NCBI RefSeq assembly: GCF_019972115.1
Contig: NZ_BPFJ01000001.1
Span: 868,001-932,000 of the forward strand
Source: Sulfurovum sp. TSL6
GTDB taxonomy: Bacteria > Campylobacterota > Campylobacteria > Campylobacterales > Sulfurovaceae
Length of the DNA: 64,000 bases
Direction: 5' to 3'
Shown here in pieces: positions 37,407 through 46,978 of the stretch. The translations under genes were made by a program, and so were the position numbers. How positions within the stretch are numbered: position 1 is the stretch's first letter; each line of letters begins with the position of its first letter. The notes below the pieces were generated by a model. The model was not told where the DNA came from, did no database searches, and saw only the letters and a program-made list of their open reading frames with translations.

Positions 37407-38329
37407 TATTTACTGTTCTTTTTATTCTTAATGGTTGCTTGGTTAAACTTCACGTAAACAGAAAGACTTACTAAAAGCAGTGCGACACCAGAGATAAGAT
37501 ATACGGCATACTCTAGCTGAGCTGGATCTGTCAGTGCAAACTTAAAGACAAGCATCAAGGCTTCAATGGAGAGCGCAATGATAATGGAACCTAAAAAACG
37601 TATCATGGTCTGGTGCCCTTCACCTGCCCCCTCTCTTTTCTCCTTACCCAAAACCTCTTCCTCAAATATCGCTTTGACCAGATCAAAAATAGCTAGAGAG
37701 AGGGTCAAAAGGATCGTTGCTTTAAACATTTCATTGATGTCAATGGCAGAAAAATCCATTCCGAAATGCAAGAATGCTGTAACACCTTTGACAAAGAGTA
37801 AGAGTGAAACGCCTGCAAGTGCTAAAGAGAAAGCGGTATATGCAATTTTACTTAATGTTCCCGAAAATGAGTCAATAGAACTTGGATGCACCATACGTAA
37901 AATATTTGGCAAAGTGATATCTACACAGATAATACTGATCAAATTATCTTTGTCATCTACAATAGGAAATGATACAGTGACAACCATCTCATTACTTACA
38001 TTGGATGGGTATGGTTCCGTTAGGGAACAACGATGCTCTCTTAGCGTTCTATAATAGTAAGCCCTGTCACTTCTATCCTCACCTTTACCAATACCTCTAA
38101 GCTTTTTATTCTTAGAGATATTTTCAGTGATCTGTATGCCTTTACCGTCCAGAGCATAGATCGCTTCTGCATCAGCGATACTCTCGTTAAGCGGTTCTAA
38201 CTTTGCAAGCACCGTAGAAACATCACCATTGATAATAGTTTGAGAAATATGTCTTCCTATGATATAACAAAGGTAAGCTCTTGCTTTCGCACGGACCTGT
38301 GCATACTCTTCTATCTCTTTAATCTGCAT
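37406..38329 (-). CDS. PDC-sensor membrane protein
   Basis: A 307-residue protein with a N-terminal PDC/Cache-type sensory region (about 1-150: YAQVRAKARAYLCYIIGRHIS, then the YYYRTL and EPYPSNVSNEMVVTVSFPI strands) followed by several membrane segments (about 160-300). It has no kinase, chemoreceptor or GGDEF output, so it may be a stand-alone sensor or regulate its coupled HAD partner. The first gene of a two-gene unit, with AAGGAAG ahead of the ATG. Confidence 0.65.
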   Translation of the reverse strand: MQIKEIEEYAQVRAKARAYLCYIIGRHISQTIINGDVSTVLAKLEPLNESIADAEAIYALDGKGIQITENISKNKKLRGIGKGEDRSDRAYYYRTLREHRCSLTEPYPSNVSNEMVVTVSFPIVDDKDNLISIICVDITLPNILRMVHPSSIDSFSGTLSKIAYTAFSLALAGVSLLLFVKGVTAFLHFGMDFSAIDINEMFKATILLTLSLAIFDLVKAIFEEEVLGKEKREGAGEGHQTMIRFLGSIIIALSIEALMLVFKFALTDPAQLEYAVYLISGVALLLVSLSVYVKFNQATIKNKKNSK

Positions 38330-38356
38330 ACTATTCTTCCTTTTATTTGTAAACTT

Positions 38357-39172
38357 CTATAATACTTTACCTAAAACATCCGTAAATTTTACTTTTTGAT
38401 TGATCGCTACTTCCGGGAAGATACTCCCCTTTTCTGAGAAGGTCAAAATAGTAGAACCCATCTCAAACCAACCATAGAACTCTCCCCTCTCTACCCAAAA
38501 ATCTTCATATTCATAATGCACCGGTTCTCTTATCTCTGAGTTCGTTCTCACTTTTTCTTCAAAGGTCACAACCATTTGGCCTACATTAAGTGCAGCCACA
38601 AGAACCAAGACCTGCGTTCTGCCCTTTTCATCTTCACACTCAATCACCACTCTCTCATTTTCAATGAACAGGTCCACTTTATGACGAAGCAATGGAAAGT
38701 TCACAGGATAGTGTTTACCGGGGATATGTGTCAGGGACTTCACTTTGAGTCTCATCGGCATATGATAACGATGGTAATCCTTGGGAGAAAGATAGAAATT
38801 GATAAACTCTCCTCCTTCTACCTTGCTTACTGCCTCCTGATGGTATGCACCAAAAAGCTTCTCAATACTGTAACTCATCCCTTTGATCTGATAGGCTTTA
38901 CCTTCTTTGATCGGCCCTGCATCAGTGATAAGTGCATCCACACCCGAGATCAGTGCATCTTTATCAGCAGGTAATGCTCTAGGTGTTTCAAAAGCTCTTG
39001 TAAAGAGTTTGTTCAGTGTTGGATAAGCGCTAGGCTCCTTAAACTCACTCATATCAAGCCCCATGAGTTTTACATACCCTTTGTTAATAAAATTTTGTAC
39101 GGGCGATGAGAATGCTTTAGAAGCGAACTTTCCAAATGCACTGGAGAGGATGGAGGTAAAGTGTTTAGCCAT
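38357..39172 (-). CDS. psd: Phosphatidylserine decarboxylase
   Basis: Makes phosphatidylethanolamine from phosphatidylserine in the inner membrane. From the ATG at 39172 (AGGAAAC upstream) it has 271 residues; longer in-frame starts add a polar tail. The self-cleavage site is the GST in WFEMGSTI, so the pyruvoyl group forms from about S240. FYLSPKDYHRYHMP is another family segment. It lies 27 bases upstream of the PDC-sensor gene, in the same direction. Confidence 0.92.
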   Translation of the reverse strand: MAKHFTSILSSAFGKFASKAFSSPVQNFINKGYVKLMGLDMSEFKEPSAYPTLNKLFTRAFETPRALPADKDALISGVDALITDAGPIKEGKAYQIKGMSYSIEKLFGAYHQEAVSKVEGGEFINFYLSPKDYHRYHMPMRLKVKSLTHIPGKHYPVNFPLLRHKVDLFIENERVVIECEDEKGRTQVLVLVAALNVGQMVVTFEEKVRTNSEIREPVHYEYEDFWVERGEFYGWFEMGSTILTFSEKGSIFPEVAINQKVKFTDVLGKVL

Positions 39173-39315
39173 TGTGTTTCCTGTAATTGAACCTATGTGT
39201 CTGATCCTGGCCAGACGGTTCATAATATATGGAGTATTATACCATTTGTCATTTAGGGTTGGGGTTGTTAGATAAAATACGATACTATCTGTGTCAATAT
39301 ATTCAAGGATACAGC

Positions 39316-40056
39316 ATGGCAAAATACGTACTTTTCGATACAGAGACCACAGGAAACCAAGAACAGGACCGCATCATACAGGTAGGTGCGATGATCGTAC
39401 ACAGTAAAGATGAGATCGAAGTGTTTGATGAACTGTGCCTAGCCCCTGTACCCATCAGTATAGAAGCCATGGAAGTACACAACATCACACCAGACCTCAT
39501 AGCAGATAAGGGTCTCTATGATGAAACTGATTTTGCGGTAAAAGTACAGCAACTCAACCAAAAAGAGAACTATCTTATCGCGCATAATATCTCTTTTGAT
39601 ATGGGCATGCTGGAAAAAGAGGGTTTTCAAAATCACTATACCCTGATAGATACACTGCGTTGTGCCAAGCACCTGCTTCCTGACAGCCCTAATCACAGAC
39701 TGCAGTATCTGCGATACGCGCTTGAACTCTATCAGATCGAACAGGCAGAAGCGCAAAAACTTGGCATCACTATCAAAGCTCATGATGCAATAGGTGATGT
39801 GCTTGTGATGAAACTGCTGCTTTCTAAACTGGTACGTCTGACACAGGAGAAATTTGCAGGAGTCAACCCTATGCAAAAACTGGCTGAACTCACACAAACG
39901 CCTGTGATAATGAAAACCTTTAAATTCGGAAAATATAAAGACAGAGAGATCGCTGAAGTCGTGAATGAAGACAGAGGCTACATTACATGGATGAGAGCGA
40001 ATCTGGACCTGGATGAAGATATGACCTTTACTTTGGACTATTATCTGGCATCATAA
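39316..40056 (+). CDS. 3'-5' exonuclease, DEDDh type with C-terminal DUF3820-like piece
   Basis: The 246 residues from the ATG at 39316 (AAGGAT upstream) hold Exo I LFDTETTGN, Exo II with IAHNISFDMGML and Exo III AHDAIGDVLVM, a complete DEDDh set. The last 45 residues contain FKFGKYKDREIAEV and YITWMRA, a short motif found behind ExoX/DNA polymerase III epsilon-like nucleases. It would trim DNA 3' ends in repair or replication. A longer frame to 39229 is not supported by a ribosome binding site. Confidence 0.85.
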   Translation: MAKYVLFDTETTGNQEQDRIIQVGAMIVHSKDEIEVFDELCLAPVPISIEAMEVHNITPDLIADKGLYDETDFAVKVQQLNQKENYLIAHNISFDMGMLEKEGFQNHYTLIDTLRCAKHLLPDSPNHRLQYLRYALELYQIEQAEAQKLGITIKAHDAIGDVLVMKLLLSKLVRLTQEKFAGVNPMQKLAELTQTPVIMKTFKFGKYKDREIAEVVNEDRGYITWMRANLDLDEDMTFTLDYYLAS

Positions 40057-40063
40057 GTGTGGG

Positions 40064-40079
40064 AGATTGTAGGCAATCT
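40064..40079. terminator. Hairpin between convergent exonuclease and diguanylate cyclase genes
   Basis: AGATTG (40064-40069) and CAATCT (40074-40079) pair perfectly around TAGG; an outer GTGTGGG/CACAC pairing may extend it. It is in the 33-base gap between two convergent stops. Confidence 0.45.
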
Positions 40080-40089
40080 ATTTCTACAC

Positions 40090-41793
40090 TCACACTCTGA
40101 TGAATTTATCTAAAGCTTTCACCCTATTTCTTCCGCTCTCTTTGACATGGTAAAGGGCTTTATCGGCTCTTCTTACAATCGTCTCTATGCTTCTTTCAAT
40201 ATGGTTATATTGGCTGATACCAAAACTGGCAGTGATAAAGAACGTATTATCTTTATCTGTGAACTTTTTAGTGGCTACTCTTTTTCTGATACGTTCAGCA
40301 AGGAACAAGGCTTGTTTTTCATTGGTTTCAGGCAATAAAACCAAAAACTCATCACCACCCATTCTAAAAGCATAATCATATTCCCGGATCACACCTTTTA
40401 CGATCTTTGCTACAGCTTTCAATACATTGTCTCCTGCATCATGACCATAGGTATCATTGATCTCTTTAAAATGGTCGATATCAAACATAATGATCGAGAG
40501 ACATCTATTGTGCCGTAAGAGACGGTTAAACTCTTTATGTGATATCTCATAATATGCTCTGCGGTTATAGAGCCCTGTTAAGATATCTGTTTTTGCCTCT
40601 TTTTCTGCGATGATCCTTTTCTCCTGTGTCATTTTCATACGATCTGCCAGTGCCATAGAAAGCAGAACCACATCGATATACATACCAATGTCATTGGCCT
40701 TATAGGTCAGATAGGTATACGGGATATACGACATGACCGTCAGTGCAGTAATAAAAGCACCGATCAAACCACTGGCAGTACCCAGAAGAAAAAATCGGGC
40801 AGAATGGTTCCCCGTGAGTAAACTGTACAGAGCGATACCAAAAAGATAAACACTGATCAACAGTATGGATATGATTGAAAGCATCACATGATAATGATAG
40901 CCACCGATCATAGCTGAGAGTACTGCTACACCAACGATACCAAAGATCAGGAACGTTGTGATGATGTAAAGGGTATGATGGTATTTCACAAAGTTTAAAA
41001 ATGATCTTGCAAAAAGCAGTGCGGTCACTACATAAAAATAGATCGAGGTAGACTGTGCCCAGTTTTGCACGGTAGGCCAATGAGGAAAGAGGTACATAAA
41101 AGTATAGCCGTTATAAGAAGCATTCATCGCAAAAAAGGCGACCAGGAAGAGTACATAATGAGCATAGTAACGGGCTTTCACACCAAAATAGAGAAAAAGA
41201 TTATAGAAGAGCATGGCAACAATACCACCATACACCAAACCGATATACATCGACGCATCAGCCTGTTCGGCTAAAAATGATGCTTTATCCATAACAGACA
41301 TTGCAAAAATAAAAGGATCTCTTGTTTTCACTTGAACATATACGGTAGATATACCCGGTTCAAACAGTGGTTCAAAATTGATAAGATAGTGATCGAGTGC
41401 CCTTTTTGAATAAGGATAGATGTTTCCTCCCTGATAGGTTCTGACTTCTCCTTTTGAAGATATGACAGTAACGTTCACTGAGTCAAGCCAGGCTGGTTCA
41501 AAGATGATAAGTCTGGATAGAGGTTTGTCTTCTTTATTGATCGCTTTGAACTGATACCAAAATGCTGAATTTGTAAAGGGATGGCTTGCTACGGGTTTAT
41601 TGAGTGGTATAAAATCTTTAGAAGGAAGATGGCGTATCTCGGATAATGTCATCTTCGCAGTCGTATCCTCATACTCAAGCATCGATTCACCGATTTCATA
41701 GTGTGAGTTTGAAAGGTCCAGTACCTTTAACTGTACATCTCCATAGAGAAGGGAAAGATAAGAAAAAAGTACTAAAAAAATTGTTTTTTGCAT
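40090..41793 (-). CDS. 7TM-sensor diguanylate cyclase
   Basis: Synthesises c-di-GMP from two GTP. The 567 residues begin with a signal peptide, then a periplasmic 7TMR-DISM-type sensory domain (about 25-175), seven membrane segments (about 180-385) and a GGDEF domain at the C terminus. The signature GGDEF lies at about 479-483 in RMGGDEFLVL, and the inhibitory RxxD site seems absent immediately upstream. It links an envelope signal, probably a small ligand, to motility or attachment. It is a single-gene unit. Confidence 0.9.
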   Translation of the reverse strand: MQKTIFLVLFSYLSLLYGDVQLKVLDLSNSHYEIGESMLEYEDTTAKMTLSEIRHLPSKDFIPLNKPVASHPFTNSAFWYQFKAINKEDKPLSRLIIFEPAWLDSVNVTVISSKGEVRTYQGGNIYPYSKRALDHYLINFEPLFEPGISTVYVQVKTRDPFIFAMSVMDKASFLAEQADASMYIGLVYGGIVAMLFYNLFLYFGVKARYYAHYVLFLVAFFAMNASYNGYTFMYLFPHWPTVQNWAQSTSIYFYVVTALLFARSFLNFVKYHHTLYIITTFLIFGIVGVAVLSAMIGGYHYHVMLSIISILLISVYLFGIALYSLLTGNHSARFFLLGTASGLIGAFITALTVMSYIPYTYLTYKANDIGMYIDVVLLSMALADRMKMTQEKRIIAEKEAKTDILTGLYNRRAYYEISHKEFNRLLRHNRCLSIIMFDIDHFKEINDTYGHDAGDNVLKAVAKIVKGVIREYDYAFRMGGDEFLVLLPETNEKQALFLAERIRKRVATKKFTDKDNTFFITASFGISQYNHIERSIETIVRRADKALYHVKESGRNRVKALDKFIRV

Positions 41794-41909
41794 CTTTTAT
41801 CCTTGCTATTGATAAGACACACTCTTTTGTACTAGTTTTAATTCTAATTTTGGGTTACTATAATAACATAAAATTATTAACAGGCATTATTTTGATAACA
41901 TTAGTGTAT

Positions 41910-43109
41910 TCAAACTACCTTTCTGATGAATACTACTTTCAGATAATCTCCCTCTTTAAATTTTTCCATGACCCTGAAATCTTTGGGTAGAGAAAACGTA
42001 TCTTCTATCTTGTACTTTCCCCCCAGCTCTTTAAATGCCTTGTCAATAAACTCTTTGAATTTCCCCATGTTCAAATTCGCATAATTCGTTGATGCAACGA
42101 TCACCCCGTCCCTATTTGTTATCTGTATCGCCTCTTTAAGCAGTTTGACATAGTCTTTTGCCACAGAGAAGGTATGCTTTTTCGATCTGGCAAAACTAGG
42201 CGGATCCAGTACCACTACATCAAAGAGTATCTCTTTTTTGACTGCATATTTAAAGTAATGAAAGACATCTTCAACAATGATATCCTGTGCTTCTGGATCA
42301 ATGCCGTTAATGATGAATTGTTCCTCTGTTTTACTGCGGCTTCTTTTCGCAAGATCCACACTGGTGGTCTTGGTTGCACCACCCAAGGCGGCAAAAACAG
42401 AAAATGCTCCTGTGTAAGAGAAAGTGTTGAGTACCGTTTTTCCTTTGGCATAACTATCACGAATCGTTTTTCTCACTTCTCTTTGGTCTAAAAAGACACC
42501 CACCATAGGTCCATCATCCAGATAGATGGCGAATTTTGCACCATTTTCTTTTACGATCAAAGGAAACTCACCTCTGCTACCACAGACAAAATCATCTGCA
42601 TCATCAAGGTATTGACCTTTTGTATCAAATCTCTTTTTCTGATAGATACCCTTATACTCTACTTGAGACTTCAGTGCTTCCAGGATATCTTCTCTGAATG
42701 CATAAATACCCAGACTGTACCAGGTCACCAGGTAAAAGCCATCAAAATAATCTATCGTTAAACCACCTACGCCGTCACCTTCACCGTTAAAGACCCTGAA
42801 AGCAGTAGTGTTATTATCGTTGTAGTAACCTTTTCGGTATTGTATAGCCGCTTTTATTTTATTTCTAAAATACGAAACATCGATCTTTTCCTCTTTTTTA
42901 GAGGAGAGTACCCAGCCATACCCTTTGTTCTGTTGACCGTAATACCCTTTAGCGATAAACTTTTTTCTATCATCAAGCAGATGAACGATCATTCCTTCAT
43001 CTTTTACTTTGCTCCAGTCCACTATAGAGTCTTTGGAGATTAAGGGATATCCGTTCCTGTAATTTTTGATATATTGTGGTTTAATGGTTAAGTCTATTGC
43101 ATTATTCAT
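41910..43109 (-). CDS. rlmI: Class I rRNA methyltransferase, RlmI-like
   Basis: The 399 residues have a N-terminal PUA-like domain (about 1-75), a middle EEHEE-type region and a C-terminal Rossmann methyltransferase with VLNTFSYTGAFSVFAA (motif I) and the catalytic VVLDPPSFARSK. The family methylates 23S rRNA cytosine 1962 in E. coli; activity here is inferred from family. The start is the ATG at 43109, six bases after AAGG; ATG at 43115 is inside that ribosome binding site. Confidence 0.85.
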   Translation of the reverse strand: MNNAIDLTIKPQYIKNYRNGYPLISKDSIVDWSKVKDEGMIVHLLDDRKKFIAKGYYGQQNKGYGWVLSSKKEEKIDVSYFRNKIKAAIQYRKGYYNDNNTTAFRVFNGEGDGVGGLTIDYFDGFYLVTWYSLGIYAFREDILEALKSQVEYKGIYQKKRFDTKGQYLDDADDFVCGSRGEFPLIVKENGAKFAIYLDDGPMVGVFLDQREVRKTIRDSYAKGKTVLNTFSYTGAFSVFAALGGATKTTSVDLAKRSRSKTEEQFIINGIDPEAQDIIVEDVFHYFKYAVKKEILFDVVVLDPPSFARSKKHTFSVAKDYVKLLKEAIQITNRDGVIVASTNYANLNMGKFKEFIDKAFKELGGKYKIEDTFSLPKDFRVMEKFKEGDYLKVVFIRKVV

Positions 43110-43185
43110 ATTCATCCTTGACAGCGTACTAACTCTACACCGACATACAATTATTTGTTCCACCGCAGAAGTGGTGTAACTTCCT

Positions 43186-45450
43186 TTATGACTTTAACTT
43201 TTCAGCCACTAGTTCATTCACCACTTGCGGGTTTGCTTTGCCCCCTGTGGCTTTGAGTACTTGTCCTACAAAGAAGCCTAATAATTTTGTATTTCCTGCT
43301 TTGAACTTTTCAACATTATCCGGATTTTTTGCAATCACTTCATCAATAATAGGTAAGATTTGTGAAGGGTCACTTATCTGTACAAGCCCTTTATCTTCAA
43401 CGATCTGTGCCGGACTTTCTCCTGTTTTAGCCATCTCTTCAAATACTTGTTTGGCAATTTTACTTGAAATGGTCTCATCATCAACCATCTTAACAAGTTC
43501 ACCTATTTGTCTTGCGCTAAATTTCAGCTCATCTGCTTGTTTCTCTTTGAACTCTCTGGCTACTTCATTGGCAACGATGTTAGCGATTGTTACAGGACTA
43601 TTGTTTACAGATAGAGCCGCTTCATAAAATGATGAAAGTTGTTCATCTCTAGCTAAAATATCAGCAACCATGTCATTTAGTTTTAGCTCAGTAGTGTACT
43701 TATCAAACAGTGCTTGTTCAGCTTCACTCATAGGGGATACTTCACCATCTATTTGCACTTGTTTAGCTTGAGGTTTACGTTCACTCTTAGGTGATCCATC
43801 ATCTGCTTTTTTCTTTTTAGTATAAGAGTCTTTAAGAGCGACAATTTTATTGAACACCGGTGTTTCATCCGTATAATCTATAGGATCGGCATAGAAATAC
43901 CCCTGTCTTTCAAACTGGAATCTCTCATCAGGTTTCTCTGTGATGACCGCAGGCTCGATCAGCGCATTTTTGATCACTTTTAAAGAGTCTGGATTGATAT
44001 CTTCCAACCCTTCAGGGGCTTCATCTTTAAAGAGTCTGTCATAGAGTCTTAGTTCTACTCTTTTAGCCTGGGTAGCATCTACCCATTGGATAGCACTTTT
44101 AACCTTGATACCACTGGTATCTGAACCACTTTTAGAATCACGGTGATACGCTGCTTTTATCTCTATGATAGTGCCGTCAGCATCTTTGATCACTTCCTTA
44201 CAAGTGATGATATAAGCATGTCTAAGTCTGACCGGTTGCTCTGGTGTAAGACGGTAATAACCTTTTGGAGGGTTCTCCATAAAGTCATCACGCTCAATAT
44301 AGATCTCTTTTGAAAAAGGTATCTTTCTTGAACCCTCTTTAGGTACATCATGTGGGTAGTATGGCGCATCAAGTGCTTCTGAACCCTCATAATTTTCAAT
44401 GGTGACTTTAAGTGGGTCAAGTACACACATCACACGCGGTACTTTTGTATTGAGGTCATCTCTGATACAAAACTCGAGTTGAGAAACATCCACCGTTGAG
44501 TTTGCTTTAGCGATACCTATTTGATCACAGAAGTTTAGAATAGACTCTGGCGTATACCCTCTTCTTCTATATCCGGCAATTGTTGGCAATCTAGGGTCAT
44601 CCCAGCCGCTAACCCTTCCTTCATTCACTAATTCTAAAAGCAATCTTTTACTCATCACCGTATAGTTGATAGCAAGCCTTGCAAACTCATGCTGATAAGG
44701 TCTTGGCGGTTTTAGCCCAAGCGTATCAAGTACCCAATCATAAATATCACGGTTATTTTCAAACTCCAGTGTACAGATAGAATGCGTAATGCCTTCAATA
44801 TAGTCAGACAAGCAGTGACCAAAGTCATACATTGGGAAAATATGCCACGCATCGCCTGCTCTATAGTGGTGTGCGTGTCTGATACGATAGAGAAGCGGAT
44901 CTCTCATTTTCATATTCGCTGCGGACATATCGATCTTGGCGCGCAGGACGTGTTCACCGTCTTTAAACTCACCGTTTTTCATTCTTTCAAAAAGGTCCAG
45001 GTTTTCTTCAACACTGCGATCGGCATATTGAGAGCGTTTTCCCGCTTCGGTGACCGTTCCTCGATATTCACGGATCTCATCTTCACTGAGGCTATCCACG
45101 TATGCCTTGCCCATTTTAATAAGTGTAACAGCATAATCGTAGAGTTCAGGAAAATAGTCAGAAGTAAAACGTACACTATTATCCCATTCAAATCCAAGCC
45201 ACTGTACAGCATCTTTGAGTGCTTCAACATATTTCGTGTCTTCTGTAGTGGGGTTGGTATCATCCATTCTAAGGTTGCAGCGTCCCTGATAGTCACGTGC
45301 AATACCAAAATTTATAGCGATAGATTTGGCGTGTCCGATATGTGGGAAACCATTAGGCTCTGGAGGGAATCTTGTATGAACTTCTTTATACTTGCCTGAT
45401 TCTAAGTCCGCTTCAACGATAGTACGTAAAAAATCTTTGCTCTCACTCAT
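43186..45450 (-). CDS. glnS: Glutaminyl-tRNA synthetase with C-terminal YqeY/GatB-like tail
   Basis: Charges tRNA-Gln directly with glutamine. The 754 residues hold the class I catalytic core with an intact HIGH motif at 37-40 (PHIGHAKS) and VMSKR at 265-269, then the beta-barrel anticodon domain up to about 550. A lysine-rich linker (TKKKKADDG, about 552-575) leads to about 175 residues with the YqeY/GatB tail pattern (ANEVAREFKE, then AKQVFEEMAKTG and GFFVGQVLKATGGKANPQ). Such fusions are known in Deinococcus. It is divergent from a GluRS-like gene. Confidence 0.93.
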   Translation of the reverse strand: MSESKDFLRTIVEADLESGKYKEVHTRFPPEPNGFPHIGHAKSIAINFGIARDYQGRCNLRMDDTNPTTEDTKYVEALKDAVQWLGFEWDNSVRFTSDYFPELYDYAVTLIKMGKAYVDSLSEDEIREYRGTVTEAGKRSQYADRSVEENLDLFERMKNGEFKDGEHVLRAKIDMSAANMKMRDPLLYRIRHAHHYRAGDAWHIFPMYDFGHCLSDYIEGITHSICTLEFENNRDIYDWVLDTLGLKPPRPYQHEFARLAINYTVMSKRLLLELVNEGRVSGWDDPRLPTIAGYRRRGYTPESILNFCDQIGIAKANSTVDVSQLEFCIRDDLNTKVPRVMCVLDPLKVTIENYEGSEALDAPYYPHDVPKEGSRKIPFSKEIYIERDDFMENPPKGYYRLTPEQPVRLRHAYIITCKEVIKDADGTIIEIKAAYHRDSKSGSDTSGIKVKSAIQWVDATQAKRVELRLYDRLFKDEAPEGLEDINPDSLKVIKNALIEPAVITEKPDERFQFERQGYFYADPIDYTDETPVFNKIVALKDSYTKKKKADDGSPKSERKPQAKQVQIDGEVSPMSEAEQALFDKYTTELKLNDMVADILARDEQLSSFYEAALSVNNSPVTIANIVANEVAREFKEKQADELKFSARQIGELVKMVDDETISSKIAKQVFEEMAKTGESPAQIVEDKGLVQISDPSQILPIIDEVIAKNPDNVEKFKAGNTKLLGFFVGQVLKATGGKANPQVVNELVAEKLKS

Positions 45451-45626
45451 TATTATTAAACCTTTTGATTTTAAAGTTGTATTTTATCCAATTAGAGCTT
45501 ATCACATCTTAGGTAAAGCGTATTGTCTTCATACTAAATGGCAGGTTGAGTCACGAGAAAAGTGCTTCAAAGTAAAAAGCATAGCAAAACCTATCGCTCT
45601 TTAACATACTTATAAATTAAACCCAC

Positions 45627-45632
45627 TATAAT
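45627..45632 (+). promoter_or_regulatory. Probable -10 box of the GluRS-like gene
   Basis: A perfect TATAAT 39 bases before the ATG at 45671, in the glnS/gltX divergent gap. TTGGAG, the ribosome binding site, lies about 10 bases before the ATG. Confidence 0.5.
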
Positions 45633-45670
45633 AACACTCTTATAAAGTCACAACTTTTGGAGTCAGATAA

Positions 45671-46978
45671 ATGCTTAGATTTGCCCCATCACCTACGGGT
45701 GATATGCATATAGAAAACCTTCGTGTAGCACTATTCAACTACATGACAGCCAGACAAAAAGATGTCAACTTCATCGTACGTATAGAAGATACGGATAAAG
45801 AGCGAAACATCACTGGCAAAGATACTGAGATCATGGAGATCCTTGAGAAGTTCGCGCTTCCTCACGACAGCGTCTCTCACCAGAGTGAGAACCTTCATAT
45901 ACACCAAACACTGGCGATCAGACTCCTTGAAGAGAAAAAAGCATTTGTCTGTACCTGTACACCCAAAGAGATCGAGGCAGACAGAGAAGAGGCAAAACAG
46001 AATAATGTGGCTTACAACTACAGCGGACGGTGTTCAACTGTAGGTGCAGAAGAGCTAAAAAAACTCAAAGAAGATAAGACACCATTTGTCGTGCGTATCA
46101 AAAAACCTGATGCACCGATAATCAACCATGACCTTATCAAGGGAGATATTGAGACTGCACCCAATGAAGTAGACTCTTTTGTCATTTTAAAAAGTGACGG
46201 AACACCTACTTATAACTTTGCTTGTGCCTGTGATGATATGATCTCAGGGATCAGTCTCATCATCCGTAGTGAGGACCACCTCTCAAACACTCCGAAACAA
46301 ACACATATCAAAACACTTCTTGGTTATGAGCAGGAGACAGAGTACGCACATTTGCCTATCATACTTAACAGTAAAGGTGAGAAGATGGATATGCAGGATG
46401 ATGCCAGCTCGATCAAGTGGCTTTTTGAGCAGGGATTCATACCCGATGCGATCGTCAACTACCTGATCTCACTTGGCAACGAAACACCCACAGAGATCTT
46501 TACCATGCCTGAGGCACTCGAATGGTTTGATCTGAGCAAACTTTCCAAATCACCTGTAAAGTTTGACATAGATACACTCCGTTTTATCAACGCAGAACAC
46601 CTTAAACGTCTGGATGACAAACTTCTCTCTACACTCTTTGGTTTTGCAGATGAAGACATCGGAAAACTGGCTAAGCTCTACCTTGAAGAGGCAAGTACGA
46701 TCAACGAACTTGAATCGAAGATCAACCCTATCTTTGCACCTAAAAATTTTGAAGGTGAATGGAGTGCCCAGATGCACACCCTAGAAGACATCATCCATAA
46801 TGCTCCTATGATAAATGACTTTAACGCATTTAAAGCACACCTTATGAAAGAGAGTGGACTGGAAGGGAAGAACTTCTTTACACCCTTAAGACTCATTCTT
46901 ACAGGTGCGGAACATGGACCTGAACTTTCCCAGATCTATTCGCTTATCAAACCATACTTACTGGAGGTAGCATCATGA
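45671..46978 (+). CDS. gltX: Glutamyl-tRNA synthetase family protein with altered catalytic motifs
   Basis: The 435 residues align along their length with GluRS: MLRFAPSPTGDMH at the start, RIEDTDKERN, SFVILKSDGTPTYNFAC (split: SFVILKSDG, PTYNFAC) and a C-terminal anticodon domain. However, the HIGH motif is HIEN (13-16) instead of HIGN, the RGEDH motif is RSEDH (200-203) and KMSKR is KMDMQ (238-242), losing the catalytic Lys of the loop. The ORF is intact and has a promoter and ribosome binding site. It may be a decayed paralogue or have another function. Another GluRS should exist elsewhere in the genome. Confidence 0.85.
   Translation: MLRFAPSPTGDMHIENLRVALFNYMTARQKDVNFIVRIEDTDKERNITGKDTEIMEILEKFALPHDSVSHQSENLHIHQTLAIRLLEEKKAFVCTCTPKEIEADREEAKQNNVAYNYSGRCSTVGAEELKKLKEDKTPFVVRIKKPDAPIINHDLIKGDIETAPNEVDSFVILKSDGTPTYNFACACDDMISGISLIIRSEDHLSNTPKQTHIKTLLGYEQETEYAHLPIILNSKGEKMDMQDDASSIKWLFEQGFIPDAIVNYLISLGNETPTEIFTMPEALEWFDLSKLSKSPVKFDIDTLRFINAEHLKRLDDKLLSTLFGFADEDIGKLAKLYLEEASTINELESKINPIFAPKNFEGEWSAQMHTLEDIIHNAPMINDFNAFKAHLMKESGLEGKNFFTPLRLILTGAEHGPELSQIYSLIKPYLLEVAS

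Noticed and set aside
44782-45399. 205-residue plus-strand ORF over glnS
   Set aside because: Antisense shadow of GlnRS; no ribosome binding site and no recognisable domain.
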